NCBI GenBank assembly: GCA_902591645.1 | Contig: CACJBM010000002.1 | Location: 1 to 64,000, forward strand | Source of the DNA: an uncultured Verrucomicrobiota bacterium | Lineage (GTDB): Bacteria > Verrucomicrobiota > Verrucomicrobiae > Verrucomicrobiales > DEV007 | Direction: 5' to 3' | DNA length: 64,000 nucleotides | Shown: positions 8,928 through 19,045 of the stretch, one piece after another | Layout: each line of letters opens with the position of its first letter | Numbering within the stretch: the stretch's first letter is position 1 | Program-made: the position numbers and the translations under genes | Notes under the pieces: model-generated | Told to the model about the DNA's origin: nothing | Database searches by the model: none | What the model saw: the letters and a program-made list of their open reading frames with translations, nothing else

Positions 8928-9395
8928 CTACTGATAAATAAAAATAGATGATCCAATCTGCATAAGGTCATAAAGCTCTATAATATCCTTATTGAACATT
9001 CTTATACATCCACAGCTCTCCGGTTGACCCAATGAATCCTCATGGTTAGTGCCATGAATATAAATATATCTATCATATGTATTCGCATTCTCTGGATCCA
9101 TACCAGTCAACCAAAGGATTCTACTTAGAATTAGATCTTCATCGGAAGATTCTGAAAAATCAAAAAGACCTGCTACGCAACGGCCCTTGAAAATGGTCCC
9201 ATACTTTTCGCCATCACCAATTTTTTCCTTTATTTCAAAATGCCCTACCGGAGTCTTATTACTATCAATTTCATTGCCTATACCATATTTGGAAGTTGAA
9301 ATAATATATTCTCTATGCTCGACATTTGCGTCAAAAACACGTAATCGCTGATCTTTAACAGAAACTTCTGCCCTATATACTACTCCCGTTTGCAT
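8928..9395 (-). CDS. L,D-transpeptidase (YkuD domain) family protein
   Basis: A 155-residue single YkuD domain. The catalytic region reads H114 in 'YIYIHGTNHED' and C130 in 'SCGCIRM', corresponding to the family's HG...SHGC motif with His replaced by Cys at position 128. 'TPVGHFEIKEKIGDG' is the usual strand-loop before it. Family members cross-link peptidoglycan 3-3 or attach lipoproteins to it. No signal peptide or membrane segment is visible in the 155 residues, which is odd for an enzyme acting on the wall; no better upstream start was found in frame. It lies just upstream of the small lipoprotein gene (86 bp between the stop and the lipoprotein start) on the same strand. Confidence 0.85.
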   Translation of the reverse strand: MQTGVVYRAEVSVKDQRLRVFDANVEHREYIISTSKYGIGNEIDSNKTPVGHFEIKEKIGDGEKYGTIFKGRCVAGLFDFSESSDEDLILSRILWLTGMDPENANTYDRYIYIHGTNHEDSLGQPESCGCIRMFNKDIIELYDLMQIGSSIFIYQ

Positions 9396-9456
9396 CCTCT
9401 TAACCAGACGCTAAAATCATCATCTAGCAAGAAACGACTCAAAAGTAATTAAATTC

Positions 9457-10455
9457 ATGTCAGAACCACACGTAGCTATCGTCGGAATCACCGGAGCCGT
9501 TGGGCAAGAAATGATCCAATGTTTGGAAAAAAGAGATTTTCCAGTCAAAAAACTTACTCTGTTAGCATCGGCAAGATCAGTAGGTAAGCTATGCTCTTTC
9601 AAAGGACAGGAAATACCTGTTCAAGAATTAACATCCAATTCATTTGATGGTGTAGACATTGCTCTTTTCAGTGCCGGTGGAACCATTTCAAAAGAATTTG
9701 CTCCATTGGCAGCCAAATCAGGCGCAGTAGTTATAGATAATTCATCTGCTTTCAGAATGGATCCAGAAGTACCACTGATAATACCTGAAATAAATCCTGA
9801 AGCCGCCCATTCAAACAAAGGAATCATTGCCAATCCCAACTGTACCACAATCGTTACGTTAATGGGATTGAATCCACTACATAAAGAATGGCAAGTAAGA
9901 GGAATCATTGCATCAAGTTATCAGGCCGTATCAGGAAGTGGCGCACAGGGCATAGAAGAGCTAAAAAATCAAATAAGTGCAATAAGTGAAGGTTCGAGCA
10001 TTGAACGAAAAGTCTATCCTCATCAAATAGCTTACAATGTCATTCCACAAGTGGATACGTTCCTTGAAAATGGTTATACCAAAGAGGAAATGAAAATGGA
10101 AAATGAAGGACGCAAGATCCTTGGAAACTCTACATTAAGAGCTTCAGTCACTTGTGTCAGAGTCCCTGTTTATCGTTCTCACTCGGTTTCAGTAACCGCT
10201 CAATTCTCATCGGAACCCGACGTCCATAAGGCGAGAGAATTAATCAATGCCGCACCAGGTGTAAGTGTTCGGGACGAACCCGCTTCAGGCATTTTCCCAA
10301 CGCCTCTTGACACTACTGAAAAAGATGAGTGTTTAGTAGGGCGTATACGGAAAGACATTGTCCTCGATAATGCATTATCCTTTTGGGTCGTCGGCGATCA
10401 AGTCCGCAAGGGAGCAGCCCTTAATGCCGTACAAATAGCCGAACTTCTTGTATGA
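9457..10455 (+). CDS. asd: Aspartate-semialdehyde dehydrogenase
   Basis: 332 residues, the usual length. It reduces aspartyl phosphate to aspartate semialdehyde with NADPH, feeding lysine/diaminopimelate, threonine and methionine synthesis. Visible are the N-terminal nucleotide loop 'GITGAVGQEMI' (10-20), the active-site C129 in 'NPNCTTI', the substrate segment 'SYQAVSGSGAQG' and the C-terminal 'GDQVRKGAALNAVQIAELL'. Its stop overlaps the start of ispA by 4 bp (ATGA), so the two genes are translationally coupled. Confidence 0.97.
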   Translation: MSEPHVAIVGITGAVGQEMIQCLEKRDFPVKKLTLLASARSVGKLCSFKGQEIPVQELTSNSFDGVDIALFSAGGTISKEFAPLAAKSGAVVIDNSSAFRMDPEVPLIIPEINPEAAHSNKGIIANPNCTTIVTLMGLNPLHKEWQVRGIIASSYQAVSGSGAQGIEELKNQISAISEGSSIERKVYPHQIAYNVIPQVDTFLENGYTKEEMKMENEGRKILGNSTLRASVTCVRVPVYRSHSVSVTAQFSSEPDVHKARELINAAPGVSVRDEPASGIFPTPLDTTEKDECLVGRIRKDIVLDNALSFWVVGDQVRKGAALNAVQIAELLV

Positions 10456-11363
10456 ACAATAGAAATATTGAGGACCCCAAAATTGATTTAAAAACTTATG
10501 CTGCAACTCAGCGTAAACTAATCGATCAAGCACTTAATGGGTTCCTTCCTCGCGGGTCCGTAAGACCTAAAACCTTACATAAATCCATGCGCTACAGCTT
10601 ATTTGCTGGAGGCAAGAGACTAAGACCAATTTTGTGCCTAGCTGCAGCCGAAGCCTGCGGAGGAACGATAGATCAAGCCATGCCCTCCGCATGCGCAGTT
10701 GAATGCATACACACTTATTCTCTGATTCATGATGATCTTCCATGCATGGACGATGATGATATTCGGCGCGGCAAACCAACTAACCATAAAGTGTTCGGAG
10801 AATCGGTCGCTGTTTTAGCTGGAGATGCTCTTCTAACACTAGCTTTTGAAATTGTGGGAGGATCCAATCCAAATCGCCGATACGATATAGGAGACATGGT
10901 AAAAGAACTCGCTGTGACATCGGGAAGTAAGCATCTAGTTGGTGGACAGGTTCTAGACATTGAGGGTGAAAATGCAAAGATCGGACCGAAAGCTCTTCGA
11001 TTTATTCACGAAAGCAAAACAGCAGCCCTTCTGACTTGCTCATTAAAGCTAGGAGCAATGTCGGCAGCAGCTACACCAAAAAAATTGGAAGCCCTAACTA
11101 ATTTTGGCCGCTCTACAGGACTCGCTTTTCAAATTATAGACGATATTCTGGATGTTACACAGACAAGTGAAAAGCTCGGAAAAAGTGCCGGTAAAGATGA
11201 AGCGGTTAATAAATCAACTTATCCTGCAATTTATGGTCTCAGCAAATCAAGAAACGAAGCTGCAAAATTAACTGAAGCTGCTATCAATTCTTTAAATATT
11301 TTTGGCAAAGCAGGCTCTCGGCTTAAAGAATTGGCACACTACCTATTGGATCGTGACTATTAG
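10452..11363 (+). CDS. ispA: Polyprenyl (farnesyl/geranylgeranyl) diphosphate synthase
   Basis: 303 residues of the trans-isoprenyl diphosphate synthase family. The first aspartate-rich motif is 'DDLPCMDDDDIRRGKP' (about 94-109), the second 'IIDDILDVT'. 'GGKRLRPIL' is the N-terminal isopentenyl diphosphate binding stretch. The length and the four-residue spacing inside the first motif fit short-chain (C15-C20) bacterial synthases. Product chain length is not certain from sequence. It overlaps asd by 4 bp. Confidence 0.93.
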   Translation: MNNRNIEDPKIDLKTYAATQRKLIDQALNGFLPRGSVRPKTLHKSMRYSLFAGGKRLRPILCLAAAEACGGTIDQAMPSACAVECIHTYSLIHDDLPCMDDDDIRRGKPTNHKVFGESVAVLAGDALLTLAFEIVGGSNPNRRYDIGDMVKELAVTSGSKHLVGGQVLDIEGENAKIGPKALRFIHESKTAALLTCSLKLGAMSAAATPKKLEALTNFGRSTGLAFQIIDDILDVTQTSEKLGKSAGKDEAVNKSTYPAIYGLSKSRNEAAKLTEAAINSLNIFGKAGSRLKELAHYLLDRDY

Positions 11364-11373
11364 TGCAGCCAGA

Positions 11374-12273
11374 TCATAAGGCCTTAGCACAATGATCCCC
11401 CATCCTTCCATATACTTCACGCCCCACCTTCCCATTCTCAAGGAGATCCTCTGAAAAGATGATCTTTCCTTTCTCAAAGAATATCATCGTCATGGATCCT
11501 CCGAAATGGAAAAAACCCTTCTCAGAACCTTTTCTAACATTTCCAACGTCATAAGTTTGTTTAATTCCTCCAACACAAGTTGCCCCAATTTCGACTAACG
11601 AAATACTTCCAAATTCATCAGAATCAAGCTCAGTTATATACCGCCTATTATGCCACAGATAGGAAATGTTTCTCTTAAGAGCCATCGGGTTCACTGAATA
11701 TAAAAAACCATTTATTAGAAATGAAGATGATGCTTTACCATCACACGGAAAATGAAACCTGTGATAATCAGTAGGACACAATCTAGAAACCAATACCGAA
11801 CCACCTTCATAGCGTTCTGCAATCTTTTGCCCACCCAACAACTTCTCAATTTTTAATCTCTGGCCCTTAGCCCATAGAGGCTGATCTATCGAAATATTAT
11901 TAATTGCTAAATGCCGTCCATCCGCGGGAAACACAACAATTTCTCTAGCATGTTCTATTGGTCTTTTTGCAGGTTTCAGCTTTCTACTAAAAAAATCATC
12001 GAAGCACTTGAACTCATCTACGTTAAGAAGGAAATCCTCGGAATTTAATCCATAACATTCAATAAAAGGTAAAATCTTCTTCACCGAATCCGGATTATTC
12101 ATCCGCTTTCCATACCAACCTGAAAACCATGAACGCTTCACGGCGGCCCAAAGCGCAAGCTTACCAATCGGATTGCCGTAGATAAATCTTAAATATTTTT
12201 CACCATAAATAGCCTCAGTCTCAACCTTTCTTGAATATCGATTGTAATATTGAACTGATTCATCCGATGGCAT
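11374..12273 (-). CDS. psd: Phosphatidylserine decarboxylase
   Basis: 299 residues of the membrane-associated PSD family that makes phosphatidylethanolamine. It is a self-cleaving pyruvoyl enzyme: the serine that becomes the pyruvoyl group is S260 in 'FHFGGSMTMIFF', where most relatives have GGST, so a Met replaces Thr after the cleavage serine. The other triad members are D118 ('FPADGRH') and H171 ('PTDYHRFHFP'). It is convergent with ispA (10 bp between stops). The gene stands alone, without the pssA that often accompanies it. Confidence 0.93.
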   Translation of the reverse strand: MPSDESVQYYNRYSRKVETEAIYGEKYLRFIYGNPIGKLALWAAVKRSWFSGWYGKRMNNPDSVKKILPFIECYGLNSEDFLLNVDEFKCFDDFFSRKLKPAKRPIEHAREIVVFPADGRHLAINNISIDQPLWAKGQRLKIEKLLGGQKIAERYEGGSVLVSRLCPTDYHRFHFPCDGKASSSFLINGFLYSVNPMALKRNISYLWHNRRYITELDSDEFGSISLVEIGATCVGGIKQTYDVGNVRKGSEKGFFHFGGSMTMIFFEKGKIIFSEDLLENGKVGREVYGRMGDHCAKAL

Positions 12274-12592
12274 GCTATCATTATCGTTCAGCTAACAGTT
12301 CACGCAATAGATCCTTGACCAGACAGAATGATAACAAATTTCTCTTACCCACCAAATCCAGAGTAAAAAATCCGCCAGGACATAAATCTCACAAATACCT
12401 GATTAAAACTCAAAATTTCAGGCTTAGATTGCAAAAAGGGGAAATATGCCCCGACGGATATACTCTCACTCTATGTTATATTACTTAGCAAACCGCATGC
12501 CAAAGCCCATAAAAACAAAAGCCTTTCAATCCTTCACACGCCTTTTGGACTCTTGCTCAGCACAAAGAAAAGATGTATTTAATTTAAGGGTA
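12274..12592. other. Divergent intergenic region between psd and the C39-like peptidase gene
   Basis: About 320 bp with no credible gene. A plus-strand frame of 85 codons (12231-12488) overlaps the psd start and reads as low-quality sequence. The in-frame extension upstream of the peptidase (12446-12592) precedes its signal peptide and is most likely untranslated leader. Promoters for both flanking genes should lie here, but I see no box pair strong enough to name. Confidence 0.5.
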
Positions 12593-13831
12593 ATGAAGTT
12601 CTTAACAATATTGATAGCTTCTCATCTTAGCTATTCACTCTCTTGCTTGGCGATACCTCAAAATTTTGGAGGCAACTTATTTGGAGCAACTTTTGAACCA
12701 AGAACTATTAATGAAGACTACACGGAAAATCTGATTGCTGCTTCCGTATGGACTGACAACAAGTTACCTGGAACTTGGAAATCCATACCTTCACTTGATG
12801 GAGATGAAGTCAAAATCCTGAATGTAAACCCAATAATCTTTGGTCAACACTCAAGCTCTATTTATGCTAATGAAGAAAAAGGAAAGCTCAAATCTATTTC
12901 GATTTTGTATTTGGATTCAGGAAAATTTATTAATCAAAGAAAGATAAACAATACAAGTATGGACATTAAGTCACTGAAAAGAGAATTTAAAAAATCTTAC
13001 GACCTCATCGAATCCACAATTAATAAGACACTCTATAAATACACAAAAAGCACACCAAAAGATTCCTTCGTGGGACAAACTGATTTCCTCCGCAATAATT
13101 ATAACGATTATAAATTCGGAGAATTAACTTTGCGGGTCTCTGCGAATAACGGGCAGAATATTTGTTTGATCATTATGAGAAGCGCTGACGTTAGCAAAAC
13201 CTATCTAAGCTCAGGAACTGCCAAATTAGTCAAAAGAGAACGAAGGAAAGAACTTCAACAAAATGTACAGATGCAGGAAAGTGGTGACCTTAAAATAAAT
13301 GGAATCCCAATGTTCCGTCAGGGACAAAGGCCCTATTGTGCTATTAGCACTCTCGGAATGGCTACTCATTATTTAGGACTGAGACTAGGAACTGATGCTT
13401 TAGCTGCAGGAGCAAAATTTCGTTACATCGACACTGCAAAAGGATCCAAAATGCTTGATCTTTACCGCGCCGCCGCAGAAGAAAGCGATGCTATTCTACA
13501 AAGAGGCCGAAGCTTTGATTTTGAAAGGGCTCAAAAATATTTAGAAAAAGGTTTTCCGATTGTAGTTTGGCGCCGGTACAGCTATGAACGAAATCTATTG
13601 CATAGCGCTGCCGCTCGAGGCACCAAACTTCCAGAATCGACACCTAATGATCGACTCACCTGGCCAACCTCAAAGAATGCACCTGGTCACGCTTCTGTAA
13701 TCACTGGTTTTAACAAAAAAACAGGAGAAGTAATATTTATGGAGAGCTGGGGAGAACATGCACGCAATAAACGTATGCGAACAGAAGAATTAGAAGCCAC
13801 CAGTTACGCCACTTTTTATTTTAAACTCTAA
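12593..13831 (+). CDS. Secreted C39-like (papain-fold) cysteine peptidase
   Basis: The start at 12593 is chosen because it opens a signal peptide ('MKFLTILIASHLSYSLSCLAIPQ') and is preceded by AAGGG; an in-frame ATG at 12446 would put 49 residues ahead of it. The 412-residue product has about 230 residues of unrecognised N-terminal sequence, then a C-terminal papain-like domain: Q243 and C249 in 'RQGQRPYCAISTLGMATHYLG', H366 in 'APGHASVITGFN', and 'ESWGEHAR' where the third catalytic residue would sit. This order (Q...C...H...) is that of C39 peptidases. It is not joined to an ABC exporter, so it is not a bacteriocin-leader peptidase; it more likely acts outside the cytoplasm. Confidence 0.75.
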   Translation: MKFLTILIASHLSYSLSCLAIPQNFGGNLFGATFEPRTINEDYTENLIAASVWTDNKLPGTWKSIPSLDGDEVKILNVNPIIFGQHSSSIYANEEKGKLKSISILYLDSGKFINQRKINNTSMDIKSLKREFKKSYDLIESTINKTLYKYTKSTPKDSFVGQTDFLRNNYNDYKFGELTLRVSANNGQNICLIIMRSADVSKTYLSSGTAKLVKRERRKELQQNVQMQESGDLKINGIPMFRQGQRPYCAISTLGMATHYLGLRLGTDALAAGAKFRYIDTAKGSKMLDLYRAAAEESDAILQRGRSFDFERAQKYLEKGFPIVVWRRYSYERNLLHSAAARGTKLPESTPNDRLTWPTSKNAPGHASVITGFNKKTGEVIFMESWGEHARNKRMRTEELEATSYATFYFKL

Positions 13832-13844
13832 CAACCAAAGGCCA

Positions 13845-14651
13845 TTACACCTTGTATATCCTGTCGGTTCTTAATCTTTCTCGTTCATCGAAGACTCTTT
13901 TTGAAGCCATTTGGACAACTAACATGCTCCCGAAACCACACCCAACAGCTATTAATAACCATATAACAATTTGATAGCGAACTGCATCAACAGGAGAATT
14001 TCCTGCGAGAATCTGCCCAGTCATCATACCCGGTAAACTAACAATACCCGCAATCGCCATCGAATTAATTACTGGCATAAGGCCAGCCCGAAGAGAATCT
14101 CGCAAAATCATTTTTAAGGCTTCTTGAGAACTATGTCCCAGCATGAGTTTGGCCTCTATTATTTCACGACCTTCCCAAACATACGTCGTAAATCTATCTA
14201 AACTTAAAGCGACTGCTGTCATAGTATTGCCCAGTAGCATACCAAGGACTGGTATCGAATATCTGGGATCCCACCAATTTTCAGCGCGAATAATTGCAGC
14301 CAATCCAAAAATAGAAACTGCGAAAGATGAAACAAACATTGAACACGTACCAATCCCATAACCCCATCGTCCACTCACTCTATACTTCTGCCTGACAGAC
14401 ACTTCCCTTCCTGCAACAAGGAGCATCACTAAAGCGATTAGAGTCACCAGCAGAAAGTTGTTTATTTCAAATACATATTCAAGAATCAACCCCACAAGCG
14501 ATAACTGTATTATTAAACGTAACGAAGCAATTAGAAGGGGTCTTGCCAATCTTAAATCTGCTCTCCATGTCGTAAGAGCAAGAATCATGATTAAAACACA
14601 TGCCAAAGAAATCCTCTCAGTTGGCAGGCTAACGATGTCACCAATTATCAT
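13845..14651 (-). CDS. fetB: ABC transporter permease, FetB (YbbM) family
   Basis: 268 residues with about seven hydrophobic segments. The family-typical stretches are 'ARPLLIASLRLIIQLSLVGLILEYVF' split over the second helix, 'PVLGMLLGNTMTAVALSLDRF' and 'SLPGMMTGQILAGNSPVDAVRYQIVI'. In E. coli the FetAB pair is linked to iron homeostasis and oxidative stress resistance; that role is assumed here by family. The start overlaps the end of the ATPase gene by 4 bp, giving an operon fetA-fetB. Confidence 0.92.
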   Translation of the reverse strand: MIIGDIVSLPTERISLACVLIMILALTTWRADLRLARPLLIASLRLIIQLSLVGLILEYVFEINNFLLVTLIALVMLLVAGREVSVRQKYRVSGRWGYGIGTCSMFVSSFAVSIFGLAAIIRAENWWDPRYSIPVLGMLLGNTMTAVALSLDRFTTYVWEGREIIEAKLMLGHSSQEALKMILRDSLRAGLMPVINSMAIAGIVSLPGMMTGQILAGNSPVDAVRYQIVIWLLIAVGCGFGSMLVVQMASKRVFDERERLRTDRIYKV

Positions 14652-15241
14652 ATATCCTGATCTAATTTCTTTTCATTCATAGACATCTTAATATCTGACA
14701 CGCGATTCAACTGTAATTCATCATGAGCTACCCAAATCACGGGAACTGAGCGCTCTTCCCTATACCTACGAATCACACTTTCTACTAAGAACACTGAATC
14801 AGAATCAAGATTTGCAGTAGGCTCATCAAGCAAAAGGGCACCCGGAGACCTTGAAAGAAGTCGAGCAAGGGCCAACCTCTGCTTCTCACCAGAAGAAAGT
14901 CTTGAAATCTTCCAACTCAGCACAGACTCACCGGGGAAACCCAAGTCGCTTAACAGATTTAATGCTGAAGATTTAAAATGCTGACCTACTGATTCATGCC
15001 ACCACTTAGATTCGGATGTTAAGAGACCAACCTTTTTTCTCCACTCTGGACCAGAAACATCATCCCTAAATAGCCCATTAAGACTAACTTTACCTTCATT
15101 TATATCAAGATCAGCAATGGCCCTCAAAAGTAGAGTTTTGCCAGAACCCGACCGGCCCATTAATCCCAAACAATGCCCCGAATTAACATCAAAACTCAGA
15201 GCATGCCAATCAAGGAACTGAAGCTGTTCAACCTTTAACAC
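14648..15241 (-). CDS. fetA: ABC transporter ATP-binding protein, FetA (YbbL) family
   Basis: A compact 197-residue ABC ATPase. Walker A is 'GRSGSGKTLLL', the signature is 'LSSGEKQRLALARLL', Walker B 'GALLLDEPTANLD', and the switch His is in 'WVAHDE'. The size and the partner gene place it in the FetA/YbbL group. It is first in the two-gene unit and overlaps fetB by 4 bp. Upstream lies a 156-bp spacer shared divergently with acnA. Confidence 0.92.
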   Translation of the reverse strand: MLKVEQLQFLDWHALSFDVNSGHCLGLMGRSGSGKTLLLRAIADLDINEGKVSLNGLFRDDVSGPEWRKKVGLLTSESKWWHESVGQHFKSSALNLLSDLGFPGESVLSWKISRLSSGEKQRLALARLLSRSPGALLLDEPTANLDSDSVFLVESVIRRYREERSVPVIWVAHDELQLNRVSDIKMSMNEKKLDQDI

Positions 15242-15397
15242 AAGAAAAAATATTATGCCAAATATGTAATCTTAAGGCAACTCAGAGATTATCTGATAGA
15301 AAAATGCAATTAATCCACAACTAACCCCTGTTGATGACTTGCCGAAAGCAAATAGGAAACTAATATAGAGGCCCCAAATTCTATATTCATTCGCACT

Positions 15398-18187
15398 ATG
15401 ATAGATCATCTAAGAACTTTCCAAACCGGAGATAACAAAGAAGGCACCCTGTATTCGTTGCCATCTCTTAAGGATTCCGGAACCGCTCCTAATTTGGATC
15501 GCCTACCCATTTCAATTCGTATCGTTCTTGAGTCCGTTTTAAGAAATTGCGATGGGAAAAAAGTAACTGAAAAAGATGTAAGGAATCTTGCAAACTGGAA
15601 TGCAAAATCACCTGGATCTTATGAGATTCCCTTTACCGTTTCTCGAATAGTATTACAAGACTTCACTGGAGTACCTCTGCTCGTAGACATTGCAGCAATG
15701 CGAGATGCTGCAGTAACAGAAGGATCAAACCCCAAATCTGTTGAACCATTAGTCCCCGTGGACCTCGTCATTGATCATTCTGTGCAGGTAGACTTCGCAG
15801 GAAGCCAAATCGCTCTTGATCGAAACATGGAAATTGAATTCATAAGAAACCGTGAACGGTATGAATTCCTTAAATGGGGGCAGCAAGCATTTGAAACTTT
15901 CTCAGTTGTCCCTCCAGGAATTGGCATTGTCCATCAAGTGAATCTGGAATTCCTTGCAAAGGGAATACTGAACAAAGAAGACACATATTACCCAGATACA
16001 CTCGTCGGAACAGATTCACATACCACAATGATTAATGGGATCGGAGTAGTCGGCTGGGGAGTCGGCGGCATTGAAGCCGAAGCCGGAATGTTAGGACAAC
16101 CAATAACATTTCTAGTCCCAGAAGTTATTGGCGTCCATTTGCACGGATCATTAAAGAAAGGAGTCACTGCTACAGATTTAACTCTGAAAATAACTCAAAT
16201 GCTCAGAGAACACGGAGTAGTTGGAAAATTCGTTGAATTCTTTGGCCAGGGAGCCAAGGACCTATCATTACCTGACAGGGCCACTATTGCAAATATGGCT
16301 CCTGAATACGGAGCAACAATGGGCTTCTTTCCAGTTGATGAAGAAACCATTAGTTATTTACAAGGAACTGGTCGAAGCAATTCTTTATGTGAAACTGTTA
16401 GAAATTATTATCAATCACAAGGACTCTTTGGTATTCCAAATAAAGGTGAAATAGACTATACTGAGGAATTGGAACTGGATCTCGGAACTGTGGTTCCAGC
16501 CGTATCAGGACCTAAACGACCACAGGACCGTATAGAGGTACCTTCTTTGGAAAATAAATTTAATGACTTATTTACTCTTCCAGTCTCGGAGGGTGGCTTT
16601 GGCCTTAATGAAGAAAAACGTGACACTAAAGTAAAAATTCACCTAGAAACACCTGCTGGAGAATTTGATAACCCACTCATTGAAGGCGAATCAATAACAG
16701 CAATTGACACTCATACCAAAATCAGTCACGGATCAATACTTATTGCCGCTATCACAAGTTGCACAAATACTAGCAATCCAAGCGTAATGCTAGCAGCTGG
16801 ATTAGTAGCAAAAAGAGCCAATGAAAAGGGCCTCAAGGTAGCGCCTTATGTAAAATCATCCTTAGGGCCAGGATCAAGGGTAGTGACAGAATACCTAGAA
16901 GAAACCGGACTACAAAAAGAGCTAGATCAACTCGGATTCCAAACCGTTGGATACGGATGCACCACATGCATTGGCAATGCAGGGCCTCTACACCCGAAAA
17001 TAGACGCGGCCATAAAAGACGGGGATCTAGTGTGTGCGAGTGTTCTTTCAGGAAACCGTAATTTTGAAGCGCGTATTCATGGCGCAATTAAAGCAAACTT
17101 CTTAATGAGTCCACCACTTGTCGTTGCATATGCTTTAGCAGGCAGAGTCGATTTAGACTTAACTAAGGACCCGCTCGGTACAGATCAGGAAGGTAATCCC
17201 GTTTTCTTAGAAGACCTTTGGCCAAGTCAGGATGAAATAAAATCTATAATTTCTGCAGCTCTGAATCCGGATTCTTACTCTAAATTATATAGTGACTTTG
17301 ATTCGGCTAATCCAAAATGGGGGGAGATTCCAGGAAAGGATGGAGCCATTTACGAATGGGACGAAGCCAGTACTTACATCCAACTCCCCCCCTTCTTTGA
17401 TGGATATGATGGAAAATTAAATGATATCACAGATATCATTTCTGCTCGACCACTTGGAATATTTGGTGATTCTGTAACGACTGATCATATTAGTCCAGCC
17501 GGCGCAATTAAGGAGGATAGCCCAGCAGGTAAATACCTTATCGGAAAAGGTGTAGATAAGGCTAATTTCAATAGCTTTGGTTCTCGCAGAGGCAATGACC
17601 GCATCATGACTAGGGGGACTTTTGGCAATGTTCGCATAAAGAACCTAATGGTCCCTGGAACAGAAGGAGGATACACTACTTATTTCGGAGAATCTGAAAT
17701 TGAGAGCCTAGGAAATCCAAAATCAACTGAATCGGGATTACCTACACATATATTCGATGCCGCAATGGCATACGCAAAGGAAGAAACCTCACTCGTCGTC
17801 ATTGGCGGTGAGGATTACGGTATGGGCTCTAGCCGTGACTGGGCAGCGAAGGGAACACGTTTGCTTGGAGTCCAAGCAGTAATCACAAAAAGTTTTGAGA
17901 GAATTCACCGAAGCAACTTAATTGGAATGGGAGTACTCCCTCTTAATTTTAAAAGCACTACAGACTATGATGCTGTTACAGAGAACCACGATGCTACTTT
18001 CTCTATAAAAGGCTTAAGTAATAATATCAGCCCCCAACAAGAAGTCACACTCACCGTCACCAATGCCGACGGCAGTGAAAAAGATTTTCCTGTCATTGTT
18101 CGTCTAGATACTCCAGTCGAAATAGAATACTACAGGGCAGGCGGAATTTTGCCTTACGTGTTGGCACAGATTTTAAGCAATGGTTGA
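15398..18187 (+). CDS. acnA: Aconitate hydratase A
   Basis: 929 residues, the AcnA/IRP1-type aconitase of the TCA cycle. The [4Fe-4S] ligands are C455 ('[10 protein letters not shown]') and C521 and C524 ('[13 protein letters not shown]'). '[25 protein letters not shown]', here cited in part, and the C-terminal swivel-domain motifs '[13 protein letters not shown]' and '[13 protein letters not shown]' are intact. In some bacteria apo-AcnA also binds mRNA; nothing in the sequence tests this. The gene appears monocistronic. Confidence 0.97.
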   Translation: MIDHLRTFQTGDNKEGTLYSLPSLKDSGTAPNLDRLPISIRIVLESVLRNCDGKKVTEKDVRNLANWNAKSPGSYEIPFTVSRIVLQDFTGVPLLVDIAAMRDAAVTEGSNPKSVEPLVPVDLVIDHSVQVDFAGSQIALDRNMEIEFIRNRERYEFLKWGQQAFETFSVVPPGIGIVHQVNLEFLAKGILNKEDTYYPDTLVGTDSHTTMINGIGVVGWGVGGIEAEAGMLGQPITFLVPEVIGVHLHGSLKKGVTATDLTLKITQMLREHGVVGKFVEFFGQGAKDLSLPDRATIANMAPEYGATMGFFPVDEETISYLQGTGRSNSLCETVRNYYQSQGLFGIPNKGEIDYTEELELDLGTVVPAVSGPKRPQDRIEVPSLENKFNDLFTLPVSEGGFGLNEEKRDTKVKIHLETPAGEFDNPLIEGESITAIDTHTKISHGSILIAAITSCTNTSNPSVMLAAGLVAKRANEKGLKVAPYVKSSLGPGSRVVTEYLEETGLQKELDQLGFQTVGYGCTTCIGNAGPLHPKIDAAIKDGDLVCASVLSGNRNFEARIHGAIKANFLMSPPLVVAYALAGRVDLDLTKDPLGTDQEGNPVFLEDLWPSQDEIKSIISAALNPDSYSKLYSDFDSANPKWGEIPGKDGAIYEWDEASTYIQLPPFFDGYDGKLNDITDIISARPLGIFGDSVTTDHISPAGAIKEDSPAGKYLIGKGVDKANFNSFGSRRGNDRIMTRGTFGNVRIKNLMVPGTEGGYTTYFGESEIESLGNPKSTESGLPTHIFDAAMAYAKEETSLVVIGGEDYGMGSSRDWAAKGTRLLGVQAVITKSFERIHRSNLIGMGVLPLNFKSTTDYDAVTENHDATFSIKGLSNNISPQQEVTLTVTNADGSEKDFPVIVRLDTPVEIEYYRAGGILPYVLAQILSNG

Positions 18188-18196
18188 CAGCGCATA

Positions 18197-19045
18197 TTAA
18201 TCGCAAAGATAGATGCCATTATTCTTAATATTAATTTTCTTCTCTCTGTAAAGGCCACCGACGGCTTGCTTAAATAGTTTCTTACTCATCCCTAGTAATG
18301 ATTTAATTTCATCGGGAGAACTCTTATCATGCACAGGCAAAAAGCCCTCATCAGTAGATTTAAGATGAGCATAAAGTTTATCTGCAGCAGAAGGCACCTT
18401 TGAATATCCCGGTGGTTCCAAACTCAAATCGATCAAACCATCAGAACGAACACGACTCACAAATCCTTGTACCCTAGATCCTATAGGAGGCAATGATTTA
18501 ACATCTGAATCTTTTATCATTCCCCAAAAACGATTATTAACAATAGACCGAATGCCTATATCAGTCTTTTCCGCTAACATGATTGACACTTGATTACCTC
18601 CACGAAGACCCACAGGAGCAGTTTCAGAAACATGTTTTTTTAATTTTGCTGATGCAACGATTCTACTGCTAACCTGATCAACATAAATATAGACCACTGT
18701 GGATTGGCCAACTCGTAATCTTTTTGGCTGCTCTCCAAAAGGAAGAAGCAAATCCTTTTGTAAACCCCAATCTAGAAAAGAACCCGACCGGGTAGAATCA
18801 ACTACCTCAAGAAACGCAAAATCACCGACTACTGCATATGGACATTCAGTAGTTGCTATTGGCCGATCTTCTGAATCTAAATAAAGAAAAATCTTAACTT
18901 GATCACCTAGACGGAACTCCTCTTTTACATATCGTGTTGGCAAAAGAATAGATCCAAATGAATCCTTACCATCAAGTAACAGTCCAGATTCATGATTCTC
19001 AATAACACGCAAAGTATTATAGGAGCCGAGTTGAGGTTCAGACAT
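18197..19045 (-). CDS. cvfB: CvfB-like S1-domain RNA-binding protein
   Basis: 282 residues matching the CvfB/YitL family: successive S1-like beta-barrels ('GSYNTLRVIENHESGLLLDG...GSILLPTRYV', 'FAFLEVVDSTRSGSFLDWG', 'GSRVQGFVSRVRSDGLIDLSL') and a C-terminal winged helix ('SPDEIKSLLGMSKKLFKQAVGGLYREKKI'). In Staphylococcus CvfB affects virulence gene expression by binding RNA. The start codon lies in one arm of an 8-bp inverted repeat (19043-19065), which may restrict translation. The gene is convergent with acnA (9 bp between stops). Confidence 0.9.
   Translation of the reverse strand: MSEPQLGSYNTLRVIENHESGLLLDGKDSFGSILLPTRYVKEEFRLGDQVKIFLYLDSEDRPIATTECPYAVVGDFAFLEVVDSTRSGSFLDWGLQKDLLLPFGEQPKRLRVGQSTVVYIYVDQVSSRIVASAKLKKHVSETAPVGLRGGNQVSIMLAEKTDIGIRSIVNNRFWGMIKDSDVKSLPPIGSRVQGFVSRVRSDGLIDLSLEPPGYSKVPSAADKLYAHLKSTDEGFLPVHDKSSPDEIKSLLGMSKKLFKQAVGGLYREKKINIKNNGIYLCD

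Noticed and set aside
12231..12488. 85-codon plus-strand frame upstream of the C39-like gene
   Set aside because: It overlaps the psd start antisense, has no signal or domain, and ends inside the likely leader of the peptidase gene.
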